Source of the DNA: SFDP01 sp051653625
GTDB taxonomy: Bacteria > Bacillota > Clostridia > Lachnospirales > Lachnospiraceae
NCBI GenBank assembly: GCA_051653625.1
Contig: JBOFWM010000073.1
Span: 1 to 35,440 of the forward strand
Reading direction: 5' to 3'
DNA: 35,440 nucleotides
The notes under the pieces are model-generated. The model saw only the letters and a list, made by a program, of their open reading frames with translations. It was not told where the DNA came from and searched no databases. Shown here one piece after another: positions 15,313 to 25,359 of the stretch. The number at the start of each line of letters is the position of its first letter. Within the stretch, counting starts at the first letter, position 1. Made by a program: the position numbers and the translations under genes.

Positions 15313-16336
15313 TTTCATCTCCGCCATGCGTTATGCATGTTTCTATTTTTTCTTTCTTTGCAAGGTCTAACTCCATGATGTGTTTCAACTTTATTTCTTT
15401 TCGTTTTAAAACTCTTTTTTTAACTCCAAAGACACATAATAAGATACATCCAATAAAGATAGCATAAACAAGTAAAAATGGCAATGATGACACAAAAGTC
15501 ACTACAAAATCTTGCAATCCTATTTTTACCTCTTCTAAACTTTCTTTTAATCCGTATGACATACGTTCCCACATTGTAAATTCAACTATCTCAGGTGTAT
15601 ATTTTATAACTTCTTGTATCTGTATTGTTACAGTACTATAATCTATTAAATTATCATATGTACGAATTTGTGATTCCATGCTTTCAATTTGATATCTTAC
15701 ATTAGAAAGTCTTTCTTCAATTGCTATAATATCCTCAATTGACGATGCATTTTCTAATAACTCAACCAATCTGTCGTATTGTATTTGTAACGCATCTCTG
15801 TGGCTTTTTATGTCTACATATTGTAATGTAATATCTTCAACTCTACTATTTTTATTTGTGATATTAGAGACTTCTCCCACTGTTTCTACAAATTCATCCA
15901 AAGATACAGAAGGTATTCTTACTACAAGAGATGCATTCTTTGTAGTATATTGATTAGTTCCATAATATGCTTGCATTTGTTCAACATACCCCTTAAATAG
16001 AGATATTTTATCTTCAATATATTTTACTGCAATATCATATTCTTGTACTTCAACATAAAGTTCTACATTTTTAATTAATTTTCTTGAAGTATCTTGTATA
16101 TTTTCTAGTGTGTTACTAGATTCATTTATTCTTGCTTGCTTATCTTCTTCCCTAAAATATGCATCTACATCTACACCTTCATCATACATTGCTATTTCAT
16201 AGTTTGAATTCGCAATGTTTACAGCTTCTGAACTACTAGTTGTAGTTGCACTTTTAGGTTCTATTCCTCTTTTGCATGCAACAAAAATCATACTGACTGT
16301 CATTATGATTAGAAAATAAAATTTCATCTTTTTCAT
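15293..16336 (-). CDS. DUF4349 lipoprotein
   Basis: A 347-residue DUF4349 protein. It has a lipobox (IFVAC, Cys21), a linker with many Ser/Glu, and an extracytoplasmic domain containing RKLIKNVELYVEVQEYDIAV and NASLVVRIPSVSLDEFVETV. A coiled coil follows (about residues 175-225), then a C-terminal transmembrane helix with a basic tail (FGVKKRVLKRKEIK). The family is widespread in Clostridia; its function is not known. Start ATG 16336 has AAAGGGG upstream; an ATG at 16354 has no such site. It lies 28 bases after the M16 peptidase gene and overlaps era. Confidence 0.85.
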   Translation of the reverse strand: MKKMKFYFLIIMTVSMIFVACKRGIEPKSATTTSSSEAVNIANSNYEIAMYDEGVDVDAYFREEDKQARINESSNTLENIQDTSRKLIKNVELYVEVQEYDIAVKYIEDKISLFKGYVEQMQAYYGTNQYTTKNASLVVRIPSVSLDEFVETVGEVSNITNKNSRVEDITLQYVDIKSHRDALQIQYDRLVELLENASSIEDIIAIEERLSNVRYQIESMESQIRTYDNLIDYSTVTIQIQEVIKYTPEIVEFTMWERMSYGLKESLEEVKIGLQDFVVTFVSSLPFLLVYAIFIGCILLCVFGVKKRVLKRKEIKLKHIMELDLAKKEKIETCITHGGDENGSNTK

Positions 16337-16364
16337 TTGTATTTCCCCTTTCATTATAAGAAAG

Positions 16365-19283
16365 TTAGATATCTTGAATTAAATGTTCTAGTCGTAAAAA
16401 CAATTCTTTATTTTCTTTTATAATCCCTTCATTTCCCACAACACAAACTGCATCTTCTGCTAAAATTTTACGAATATGATCTGCTAATTTTCTTATATCA
16501 CTAACTGTAATGGACAAAATTTCATTACGTTCTTTTTGTGCGTCTTCTATTGTATATTTTGTTAAATAAGCCGTAAGTGCTCTTGACCCTTTTGCAGATG
16601 GTGTTAATGGTGTATCTAAGTCACTAATTGTTCCAATAATACTTTGTGTAACACTTCTCTCATCTGCTATATATTCTTCAATAAATTCAGGAATTGCATC
16701 ATATACAACAAGTGTTTTAGCCAAATTAGGATCCCGATACGAAACAAAAAAGATATCTCCATTTGTACCAATGTGGCTCATACATCCATAAGCACCACCT
16801 TTTACTCTTACTTGATTCCATAAATAATCGTATCCCAAAATCACTTTTAGAACTTTTAAATGTCCCGTATATTCTAATCCATATTTTTTAAAATTTCCCG
16901 CCTTAGCAACATATTGAACTTGAGAAGATGTTAAAAATCCTTCTTTTTTATTTTCAACTTTAATATCAAATATAGAGGTTGACTCAGTATCTTGATAAAA
17001 AGCATTCCACACTTGTAATCGTTCTTTAAAGATAGTTAAACATTCTTTACTACCTGTAAAATCATACATAACGTTTGCTTTTTGAAAAATCAAAGAACAT
17101 ACTTCATGAATTTTTACTTTTAAGTCTTCTTTCTTTTCTTCAAAATTTCGTTCCAAATCTTCTAAAAATCTATAAAATGGAATACCACCAATTAATTCGC
17201 CAATAGCAGCAGACTTTGAAAAATATGAAGTTGCACGCATCGCAGCTACTCGATGTGAACTACTAAGTAATGTTGATTGCATACTTGATTTTTCAGAGGC
17301 AATAATTTCATACAATCGTTTGTCATCATCAAACTTTGTTTCTTTTATTATTTCTTCTAATAGTAGAAAAACATCTTCTAAGTTTCTTTCTAATACTTTT
17401 GCTTTCCATTCAAAATATATTGTACTCTCATCAATATTTTTAGAATTTGTATAAGTTGTAACTGAAGAAACGATACCACCTGTTTTTGTATATATCTCAT
17501 TTGATAATTCTAAATATGAATGCTTTGTCGTATTCATATATCTTAATAACATTTTCAGTATTCCAATATATGGAAATAATTCTTCTGATACTTTACTTAC
17601 ATCAAAAAGAAATTTTGTATATGCAATTCCATTTGTATATACATTATGATATAAACATAAGTTTTGATTTACAAAATGTTCTTCAAAAATATATGGTTCT
17701 GCTTCTTTTTTAATATCTTCTCTATTCAAAACCGGAATACACGCTTTTTCTTCCTCTGTATTTTCTTCTTCTTGATATGCTTCAAGCTCTTTTGTTTCTT
17801 TCACAATTTTTTCTAATTCTACTTTTGATAAGCTTGCTTTGTACTCTTCTAATTTTTCCGCCAATTCTTTTTCTTTCACGCTAACTAGATTTACTTCTGG
17901 AGTTACAACTAAAAGAGATTTATGAGAATTATTTAAGATACATTCTTCTATTAATTGTTCAAAATAATTTGTATTAATTTTTTCTCTTAAGAACTCAAAT
18001 GTTTCGTTTGCAATTACATGTAAAAAAGGTTGTGTTTCATCATAAATCCAACTATCTAACATTTGAAGCCCATACATAAGACCTGGAGGATAAGATCCAA
18101 AATCTGCTTCTCTATATTTAAATTCCAACCCATTTAAAGCAGCAATAAGAGATTTTTTATTTAATCCATTTTGGACAATTTCTGCTAATTCCTTTTCAAT
18201 AATTTTTTCAAAATTTTTTGCCTCTTCTTTATTACTTTGCTTTGCTATGATGCTAAAATATGGTTGTAAAATACCATTATCAAAAAAAGAATATACTTTT
18301 TTTCCAATTTTTTCATCTAATAATGCTTGCTTAATTGGTGCCCCTGGAGCTGAACAAAGGGCATAATCTAATACTTGAAATGCAATATACTTTTCTTTCT
18401 CTAATGCATCCGAAACTACAACATTATAACTTAAATACGTATTATCTTCTTTTGTTTCTCCTTCTGAAATAGAATATTGCTTTTCAATATATTGTTTTTC
18501 CAAAAAAGGTTTTTGTTTTTCAACTGTACTATCTACAACTAATGCATCAAATTTTGATAAATATGTTTCATCTATAAATCGTAACTTTTCTTCCATATCC
18601 ATATTACCATATAGATAAATGTAACTATTCGATGGATGGTAATATGTTTGATGCATTTCTAAGAAATGCTCATATGTCAAATCTGGAATACGCTCTGGAT
18701 CCCCTCCAGACTCTTCACTATATGCAGTATCTGGAAATAAAGAATTGAAAATTTCACGTTCTAATACGTCATCCGCAGATGAAAAAGCACCTTTCATTTC
18801 ATTATAAACGACTCCATTTACGGTTAAATCGTCTTCTAACGATTCTAATTCATAATGCCATCCTTCCTGCTTAAATGTTAAATCATTATTATATATATTT
18901 GGATAAAAAACAGCATCTAAATATACATGCATTAAATTTTGAAAATCTAAATCATTACAACTAGCTACTGGATATACGGTTTTATCTGGATATGTCATTG
19001 CATTTAAAAATGTGTTAAGAGATCCCTTTGCAAGTTCAATAAACGGATCTTTTACTGGAAATTCTTTTGAGCCACATAAAACAGAATGCTCAATAATATG
19101 AGATACTCCGGTACTTTCTTTTGGTGTTGTTCGAAATCCTATATAAAAAACTTTATTCTCATCTTCATTTTCTAATAGTACAATATTCGCTCCCGTTTTA
19201 TTATGCTTACAAATATAGCTTGTAGATTTCAAATCTGCCAATACGTTTTCTTCTATAATGGTATATCCTTTTACTTCTTTCAT
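16365..19283 (-). CDS. M16C metallopeptidase (presequence-protease-like)
   Basis: A 972-residue zinc peptidase of the insulinase M16C/PreP type, which degrades peptides in a closed chamber built from four similar domains. The inverted zinc motif HIIEH (HxxEH) lies near the N-terminus with the distal Glu in NEMKGAFSS. The C-terminal half holds the substrate-anchoring VRVKGGAYGCMS motif with the conserved Arg/Tyr type residues. No signal peptide, so cytoplasmic. Start: ATG 19283 with GGAG upstream; an in-frame TTG at 19325 would overlap the previous gene. Length is typical. It is placed between the sigma-like gene and DUF4349. Confidence 0.92.
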   Translation of the reverse strand: MKEVKGYTIIEENVLADLKSTSYICKHNKTGANIVLLENEDENKVFYIGFRTTPKESTGVSHIIEHSVLCGSKEFPVKDPFIELAKGSLNTFLNAMTYPDKTVYPVASCNDLDFQNLMHVYLDAVFYPNIYNNDLTFKQEGWHYELESLEDDLTVNGVVYNEMKGAFSSADDVLEREIFNSLFPDTAYSEESGGDPERIPDLTYEHFLEMHQTYYHPSNSYIYLYGNMDMEEKLRFIDETYLSKFDALVVDSTVEKQKPFLEKQYIEKQYSISEGETKEDNTYLSYNVVVSDALEKEKYIAFQVLDYALCSAPGAPIKQALLDEKIGKKVYSFFDNGILQPYFSIIAKQSNKEEAKNFEKIIEKELAEIVQNGLNKKSLIAALNGLEFKYREADFGSYPPGLMYGLQMLDSWIYDETQPFLHVIANETFEFLREKINTNYFEQLIEECILNNSHKSLLVVTPEVNLVSVKEKELAEKLEEYKASLSKVELEKIVKETKELEAYQEEENTEEEKACIPVLNREDIKKEAEPYIFEEHFVNQNLCLYHNVYTNGIAYTKFLFDVSKVSEELFPYIGILKMLLRYMNTTKHSYLELSNEIYTKTGGIVSSVTTYTNSKNIDESTIYFEWKAKVLERNLEDVFLLLEEIIKETKFDDDKRLYEIIASEKSSMQSTLLSSSHRVAAMRATSYFSKSAAIGELIGGIPFYRFLEDLERNFEEKKEDLKVKIHEVCSLIFQKANVMYDFTGSKECLTIFKERLQVWNAFYQDTESTSIFDIKVENKKEGFLTSSQVQYVAKAGNFKKYGLEYTGHLKVLKVILGYDYLWNQVRVKGGAYGCMSHIGTNGDIFFVSYRDPNLAKTLVVYDAIPEFIEEYIADERSVTQSIIGTISDLDTPLTPSAKGSRALTAYLTKYTIEDAQKERNEILSITVSDIRKLADHIRKILAEDAVCVVGNEGIIKENKELFLRLEHLIQDI

Positions 19284-19308
19284 ATTACTTATTATCTCCA
19301 CTTCTTTT

Positions 19309-20049
19309 TTATTCACAACCCTCAAAATACTCTATTTTATTACCTGTATAAGAAATCGCTTCTTCGATTTCTTCTTTTGTATAAGTTCCTTCTCTTACTA
19401 ATTCATCAATTGTAATTTTTCTAGCTAAACTTTCCGCTAGTTCTTTTGCAGCATCTGATATTTCATTAATTTTATTTGCAAGTTTTTGTTCTACATCTAA
19501 TATATCAATTTCTTCTTTTACAAATTCCTCCATCGAATCCATAATACTCGATGCAATGAATGCTTTTGCATCTTCTGAATTACTAGCATGCCCCAACGTT
19601 TCAACAGCTAAAGCAAGCGCAACATTTCCTTCTCCAATTAAATCTTCTAATAATACACCTTCTGCTTTATACAACTTGGCAAAATCAATAACCTGTGGTA
19701 AAAAATATTCTAACACTTTTACTTTTTCTTGTTGATTTCCTTGTATCGCTTGTAATATTATTCTGTCTAATTCATGTTCTTCTAATTTTTTAATTTGTTC
19801 TAATTCAATTAAATATTCTTCTAAATAATTTTTATCTTCACTTGTCAAGAATTCATCAAGATCTACTTTAGATTCTACTCCAATTTTCTTTTGAAATAAA
19901 TATTCATAAATGTATTCTTTTTCTTTCTCTAAAAGCCCTAATTCCTTTATCACTTCATCAATTTGATTTTTCGACAAAATATTTCCTTGCATTTTTCCTA
20001 AGTTACATAATTCTTCCATTTTGATTATAAAAAGTTCTTCTTTTTTCAT
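19309..20049 (-). CDS. Sigma-70-like protein lacking region 4
   Basis: A 246-residue acidic protein aligning by eye with sigma-70 regions 1.1 to 3. Residues about 22-55 resemble region 1.1 (NQIDEVIKELGLLEKEKEYIYEYL-like). About 90-145 resemble regions 1.2-2.2 (LPQVIDFAKLYKAEGVLLED, then LIGEGNVALALAVETLG, compare DLIQEGNLGLIKAVEKFD of RpoD). About 185-235 resemble region 3 (KINEISDAAKELAESL ... ITIDELVREG). The stretch where regions 2.3-2.4 contact the -10 element is acidic (IMDSMEEFVKEEIDILD) instead of basic/aromatic, and region 4 is absent. It may therefore bind core polymerase without promoter recognition. Start ATG 20049 (GTG at 20064 is an alternative). It lies between the rhomboid-like and M16 genes. 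Function unknown. Confidence 0.65.
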   Translation of the reverse strand: MKKEELFIIKMEELCNLGKMQGNILSKNQIDEVIKELGLLEKEKEYIYEYLFQKKIGVESKVDLDEFLTSEDKNYLEEYLIELEQIKKLEEHELDRIILQAIQGNQQEKVKVLEYFLPQVIDFAKLYKAEGVLLEDLIGEGNVALALAVETLGHASNSEDAKAFIASSIMDSMEEFVKEEIDILDVEQKLANKINEISDAAKELAESLARKITIDELVREGTYTKEEIEEAISYTGNKIEYFEGCE

Positions 20050-20068
20050 ACTACTTCTTTCCACCCCT

Positions 20069-20914
20069 TTATTTTTTTACATGCTCATGGGTAAATAAAT
20101 GATCTTGACAATATTCATAATTTCCATCACATTTTGAACAATAGCGAAATTCTAATTCTGGATTTGTTTCTTCTGTTCTACCACAAATAGCACATTTGTG
20201 CTTTACTGTTTTTTTTGTTGACTCCATTTGTGCTTTATAGACTTGTCTTCTCTTTACTTGCTTTGGAGATAAATGTATTGCGTTTCTTAATGTAATAAAA
20301 AAAACAAGAAAATTAAACAAAGATGATGCAATTATAATTTTTATAATTGTTGAACTTCCGATAAATTCAATAAAGAGTAATACTCCATATGCAATTCCTA
20401 AATACTTTACTTTTATTCGCAAAATGAAATACAAATATATTTCATTTTCAGGAAAAGTTGCTGCATATGCTAAAAAAATAGACATATTAATATAATACGT
20501 ACTAATCAAAGAACCTATACCTAATAAAACACCTTGTCCTGAAATTCTAAAATATGCATACAGGATAAAAACTGCCAAAATTGTATATATCATTCCTGAG
20601 AAAAGATAGTGATTGTATCGATATGTTCCCCAAGTTCGTTCTAGACTAGACCCCAAAGAATAATACAAAAGCATGGTAATTAAAATTGAAAACAAACTCA
20701 TACCTGATGGTGGAACTAAAATCCATGTAAAGAGACGCCATACTTGCCCTTGTAGGATAAATTGTGGTTCTAATGTTAAATATCCTAAAAACACTGGATT
20801 AATTGTAGATATTAAATAACCAAATCCATAACATATAATTAAATATAACGAAATATTAGAAATTGCATATTTTCCTAATTTTCGTTCCAATTTTTTACTA
20901 AAGCTATCTTTCAT
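20069..20914 (-). CDS. Rhomboid-like membrane protein with C-terminal zinc ribbon
   Basis: A 281-residue membrane protein with about six transmembrane helices in a rhomboid-like arrangement (QVWRLFTWILVPPSG early loop, then SLERTWGTYRYNHYLFSG). The serine protease motif GxSG and the partner histidine in the last helices are not visible, so it looks like a non-catalytic rhomboid relative. The cytoplasmic tail carries a zinc ribbon, CAICGRTEE ... CSKCDGNYEYCQDH. Start: ATG 20914 with GAGAGG upstream; an ATG at 20968 lacks one. It is the first gene of the minus-strand cluster and lies divergent from the dehydratase activase gene. Its function is unknown. Confidence 0.75.
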   Translation of the reverse strand: MKDSFSKKLERKLGKYAISNISLYLIICYGFGYLISTINPVFLGYLTLEPQFILQGQVWRLFTWILVPPSGMSLFSILITMLLYYSLGSSLERTWGTYRYNHYLFSGMIYTILAVFILYAYFRISGQGVLLGIGSLISTYYINMSIFLAYAATFPENEIYLYFILRIKVKYLGIAYGVLLFIEFIGSSTIIKIIIASSLFNFLVFFITLRNAIHLSPKQVKRRQVYKAQMESTKKTVKHKCAICGRTEETNPELEFRYCSKCDGNYEYCQDHLFTHEHVKK

Positions 20915-21040
20915 TCTAATTTCTTCCTCTCTATTTTTATATTTAATATTACCACTTATATACAACAAATAACAACTATTTCATTATAATATTTTTATAA
21001 ACTTATGAAGTATCTCACTCATATTTTGTCGATTTTTACA

Positions 21041-21069
21041 TTGATAATTTTATCTCGTAGTCGTATAAT
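21041..21069 (+). promoter_or_regulatory. Sigma-A-type promoter of the dehydratase activase gene
   Basis: TTGATA (21041-21046) and a perfect TATAAT (21064-21069) are separated by 17 bases, ideal for a housekeeping promoter. Transcription would start near 21076, giving a leader of about 48 bases before ATG 21124. AGAAAGG lies just upstream of the ATG. Confidence 0.7.
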
Positions 21070-21123
21070 AACTCTGATTGTAAATATTTTATCTTAAAAA
21101 TTTTACATTAGAAAGGCTATAAA

Positions 21124-24100
21124 ATGAGTAAAAATATCTATTCACTTGGTATTGATATTGGTTCAACTACTGTAAAAGTTTCCATATTAGACCATGAAAA
21201 AACTATTAAGTTTTCTGACTATGAGCGTCATTTTGCAAATATTCAAGAAACACTTTCTAGTTTGCTGACAAAAGCACAATTTAAATTAGGAAATTTAAAA
21301 CTTCGCACTATGATTACAGGTTCTGGCGGTCTTACACTTGCAAATCATCTAAAAATTTCTTTTATCCAAGAAGTCATTGCGGTTTCTTCTGCGCTACAAA
21401 CATTTGCCCAAGAAACAGATGTTGCAATTGAACTTGGTGGTGAAGATGCTAAAATCATTTATTTTGAAGGTGGAAATGTAGAACAACGTATGAATGGAAT
21501 ATGCGCTGGAGGTACAGGATCTTTTATTGATCAAATGGCTACTCTTCTTCAAACAGATGCTACCGGACTAAATGAATATGCGAAAAACTATCAATCTTTA
21601 TATAGTATTGCCGCACGATGCGGTGTATTTGCAAAGACTGATATTCAACCTCTTATTAATGAAGGGGCTACAAAGGAAGATTTGTCCGCATCTATCTTTC
21701 AAGCTGTTGTAAATCAAACTATAAGTGGATTGGCTTGCGGAAAACCAATTCGCGGTAATATTGCTTTTTTAGGAGGTCCTCTTCACTTTTTATCTGAATT
21801 AAAAACTTCTTTTATAAGAACATTAAATTTAACACCTGATCATGTTGTTTCACTTGAACATTCACATCTTTTTGCTGCAATGGGTTCTGCTCTTAATGCA
21901 ACAAAAGAAGAACCAATTGAATTATCAAGCATTATTGAAAAATTGAATGATCGCATTAAAATGGAATTCGAAGTAGAAAGGCTAGCGCCACTCTTTGCTT
22001 CTGAAAAAGAATACAATGATTTTTGTATACGTCATAGTGGTCATAACGTAAAAACAAGTGAATTATCTACATATGTTGGAAATTGTTATTTAGGAATTGA
22101 TGCAGGAAGTACTACTACTAAAGTTGCCCTAGTTGGAGAAGATGGTTCTTTACTATATTCTTTTTATAGTAGCAATAATGGAAACCCTCTTCAGACAGCA
22201 ATCAATGCATTCGAAGAAATTCACAAACTACTACCTTCAACCGCGAATATTGTACGTTCATGTTCAACCGGTTATGGTGAAGCTTTAATGAAAGCAGCAT
22301 TTTTACTTGATGATGGAGAAGTTGAAACAGTTGCACATTATTATGCAGCTGCCTTTTTTGACCCTAAAGTTGACTGTATTTTAGACATCGGTGGTCAAGA
22401 TATGAAATGTATAAAAATCAAAAACCAAACAGTTGAAAGCGTTCAATTGAATGAAGCATGTTCTTCTGGATGTGGTTCTTTTATAGAAACTTTTGCACAA
22501 TCACTTAATTTTTCTATTCAAGATTTTTCAACAGAAGCATTATTTGCAAAAAATCCTATTGATTTAGGAACACGCTGTACAGTATTTATGAATTCTCGTG
22601 TAAAACAAGCACAAAAAGAAGGAGCTGCTGTTTCTGATATCTCCTCTGGACTTGCTTATTCTGTAATTAAAAATGCCATTTATAAGGTAATAAAAATTGC
22701 AGATGCAAAAGAATTAGGAGAACATATCGTTGTACAAGGCGGAACTTTTTACAACGATGCTGTACTTCGTAGTTTTGAAACAATTGCAAATTGTCATGCA
22801 ATACGTCCTGACATTGCTGGTATTATGGGAGCTTTCGGTGCTGCATTAATTGCAAGAGAAAAATATAGCGTAGATACAAATTCAACAATGCTTACACTTC
22901 CTCAAATTATGAATCTTGAATTTGATACTACTATGGCTAAATGCAGAGGATGTACCAATACTTGTCGTCTTACAATTAATAAATTTACGGGTGGTAGACA
23001 ATATATCTCTGGAAATCGTTGCGAGTTAGGATTAGGTCATGAAAAAAAGAATTCTGATGTTCCAAATTTATACGAGTATAAATTAAGTAGACTCTTCTCA
23101 TATAAACCACTTACAACGGATAAAGCAACACGTGGAAAAGTTGGTATTCCAAGAGTTTTAAATATGTTTGAAAATTATCCATTTTGGTATACATTTTTTA
23201 CAAAACTATCGTATCAAGTTGTAATTTCTCCAAACTCTACCAAAAAAATATATGAACTCGGAATTGATTCTATTCCAAGTGAGTCGGAATGTTATCCTGC
23301 AAAATTAGCACATGGTCATGTAGCATGGCTTATTAAGCAAGGAATTGATTTCATCTTCTATCCTGCTATTTTTTATGAAAGAAAAGAATTTGAAGAAGCA
23401 AATGATAGTTATAATTGTCCTATTGTAACATCTTATTCGGAAAATATTAAAAATAATATGGAAGAATTGAAAGAATATAATATTACTTTTAAAAATCCTT
23501 TTTTATCTTTTGCTAATCAAAAAGCAATGATTGATGGTTTAATACGTGAATTTCCATCTATTCCAGCTTCTGAAATTGAAGAAGCTGCACTTGCTGGTTT
23601 TAAAGAACTTGATATTGTAAAAGCCGATATTCAAACAAAAGGTGAAGAAGTTATTGAATATTTAAAGAAAAACAAAAAAAGAGGAATTGTTTTAGCTGGG
23701 CGTCCTTATCATTTAGATCCTGAAATAAATCATGGAATTCCAGAATTAATTACCTCCTATGATGTTGCTGTTTTAACGGAAGATTCTATCTCACACTTAA
23801 AAGAACCAGAGCGACCATTGCTTGTTTCTGACCAATGGATGTATCATTCTAGACTTTATGCAGCTGCTAGTTTTGTAAAACAAAGTAATGAACTAGATTT
23901 AATTCAACTAAACTCTTTTGGTTGTGGATTAGATGCCGTTACAGCAGAACAAGTTCATGATATTTTAGAACGTTCCTCTAAAATTTATACTTGCTTAAAG
24001 ATTGATGAAGTTAATAATTTAGGTGCTGCAAGAATTCGTATTCGTTCTTTATTGTCCGCACTTGATGTACGTCAAAAGAAAAAGTATAAATGCACTCCCG

Positions 24101-25359
24101 TTTCTTCTGCAATAAAAAAAGAACTTTTTACAGAAGATATGAAAAAAACACATACAATTTTATGTCCACAGATGTCACCAATTCATTTTGATATGATAGA
24201 AAGTGCATTTCGTTCTGCAGGGTACAATTTTGAAGTATTGTCAAATGATAATAAGCACTCTGTAGATGTTGGATTAAAATATGTAAATAACGATGCCTGC
24301 TACCCGTCTCTTCTAGTAGTTGGACAAATTATGGAGGCGTTATTATCTGGAAAATATGATTTAGATACTGTTGCTGTCATCATATCTCAAACTGGTGGTG
24401 GATGTCGTGCTACAAACTACATTGGATTTATTAGACGTGCTCTTGAAAAAGCAGATATGGGACATATTCCTGTTATTTCATTAAATATGAGTGGAATTGA
24501 AACAAATCCAGGATTTAAAGTAACAACAAATCTATTTTTCAAAATATGTTACGGTGCTATATTTGGTGATATTTTTATGCGTTGCCTCTATCGCATGCGT
24601 CCATATGAAATTACTCCAGGGTCAGCAGATGAACTTCATGAAAAATGGAAACATTTATGCAGTGATTTATTACTTCAACCAAATGTTTCATTTGCTAAGT
24701 TTAATTCTACATGTAAACAAATCATTAAAGAATTTGATGCTTTGCCAATTCACGAAGATTTAATAAAGCCAAAAGTTGGAATTGTAGGAGAAATTCTTGT
24801 GAAGTTCTCTCCTGCTGGAAATAATAATTTAGTGAAATTAATTGAATCAGAAGGTGCTGAAGCAGTTGTTCCAGACTTACTTGATTTTATGTTATATTGT
24901 TTTTATAACCAAATCTATAAAGCAAAAGAAATTGGAACAAGTAAAAAAACTGCTTTTATTTGTAGTTTAGGGATCAAAGGACTAGAGTTTTTAAGAGGTA
25001 CTGCAAAAAAAGAATTTAAGAAAAGTAAACACTTTATCGCGCCTACACCTATTGATGAAATTGCACATTACGCTTCTCCTATTGTTTCCATTGGAAATCA
25101 AACTGGAGAAGGTTGGTTCTTAACAGGAGAAATGATTGAATTAATTAAAACAGGAACACCTAATATTGTTTGTACACAACCATTCGGATGTTTGCCTAAC
25201 CACGTAGTAGGAAAAGGTGTTATTAAAGAATTACGAAAACATTACCCAAGTTCAAATATTGTTGCAATCGACTATGACCCAGGTGCTAGCGAAGTAAATC
25301 AATTAAATCGTATTAAGCTTATGCTTTCTACTGCCTATAAAAATCTTGAACTTAATTAA
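21124..25359 (+). CDS. Fused 2-hydroxyacyl-CoA dehydratase activase-related protein
   Basis: A 1411-residue fusion. Two BcrAD/BadFG (ASKHA) ATPase domains come first: GIDIGSTTVKVSI at residue 9 with CAGGTGSF (Cys127), and GIDAGSTTTKVAL near residue 323 with ACSSGCGSF near 447. A DUF2229-type cysteine cluster follows (CRGCTNTCRLTI ... NRCELG, about 605-645). The C-terminal part resembles the HgdB-like dehydratase subunit (SECYPAKLAHGHV, NNDACYPSLLV, QTGGGCRATNY). Related activases hold a 4Fe-4S cluster and drive ATP-dependent electron transfer to dehydratases. The very large fused form is widespread in Clostridia and its substrate is not known. It is a lone transcription unit with its own promoter and a terminator directly after the stop; no dehydratase genes adjoin it. 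Confidence 0.88.
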   Translation: MSKNIYSLGIDIGSTTVKVSILDHEKTIKFSDYERHFANIQETLSSLLTKAQFKLGNLKLRTMITGSGGLTLANHLKISFIQEVIAVSSALQTFAQETDVAIELGGEDAKIIYFEGGNVEQRMNGICAGGTGSFIDQMATLLQTDATGLNEYAKNYQSLYSIAARCGVFAKTDIQPLINEGATKEDLSASIFQAVVNQTISGLACGKPIRGNIAFLGGPLHFLSELKTSFIRTLNLTPDHVVSLEHSHLFAAMGSALNATKEEPIELSSIIEKLNDRIKMEFEVERLAPLFASEKEYNDFCIRHSGHNVKTSELSTYVGNCYLGIDAGSTTTKVALVGEDGSLLYSFYSSNNGNPLQTAINAFEEIHKLLPSTANIVRSCSTGYGEALMKAAFLLDDGEVETVAHYYAAAFFDPKVDCILDIGGQDMKCIKIKNQTVESVQLNEACSSGCGSFIETFAQSLNFSIQDFSTEALFAKNPIDLGTRCTVFMNSRVKQAQKEGAAVSDISSGLAYSVIKNAIYKVIKIADAKELGEHIVVQGGTFYNDAVLRSFETIANCHAIRPDIAGIMGAFGAALIAREKYSVDTNSTMLTLPQIMNLEFDTTMAKCRGCTNTCRLTINKFTGGRQYISGNRCELGLGHEKKNSDVPNLYEYKLSRLFSYKPLTTDKATRGKVGIPRVLNMFENYPFWYTFFTKLSYQVVISPNSTKKIYELGIDSIPSESECYPAKLAHGHVAWLIKQGIDFIFYPAIFYERKEFEEANDSYNCPIVTSYSENIKNNMEELKEYNITFKNPFLSFANQKAMIDGLIREFPSIPASEIEEAALAGFKELDIVKADIQTKGEEVIEYLKKNKKRGIVLAGRPYHLDPEINHGIPELITSYDVAVLTEDSISHLKEPERPLLVSDQWMYHSRLYAAASFVKQSNELDLIQLNSFGCGLDAVTAEQVHDILERSSKIYTCLKIDEVNNLGAARIRIRSLLSALDVRQKKKYKCTPVSSAIKKELFTEDMKKTHTILCPQMSPIHFDMIESAFRSAGYNFEVLSNDNKHSVDVGLKYVNNDACYPSLLVVGQIMEALLSGKYDLDTVAVIISQTGGGCRATNYIGFIRRALEKADMGHIPVISLNMSGIETNPGFKVTTNLFFKICYGAIFGDIFMRCLYRMRPYEITPGSADELHEKWKHLCSDLLLQPNVSFAKFNSTCKQIIKEFDALPIHEDLIKPKVGIVGEILVKFSPAGNNNLVKLIESEGAEAVVPDLLDFMLYCFYNQIYKAKEIGTSKKTAFICSLGIKGLEFLRGTAKKEFKKSKHFIAPTPIDEIAHYASPIVSIGNQTGEGWFLTGEMIELIKTGTPNIVCTQPFGCLPNHVVGKGVIKELRKHYPSSNIVAIDYDPGASEVNQLNRIKLMLSTAYKNLELN

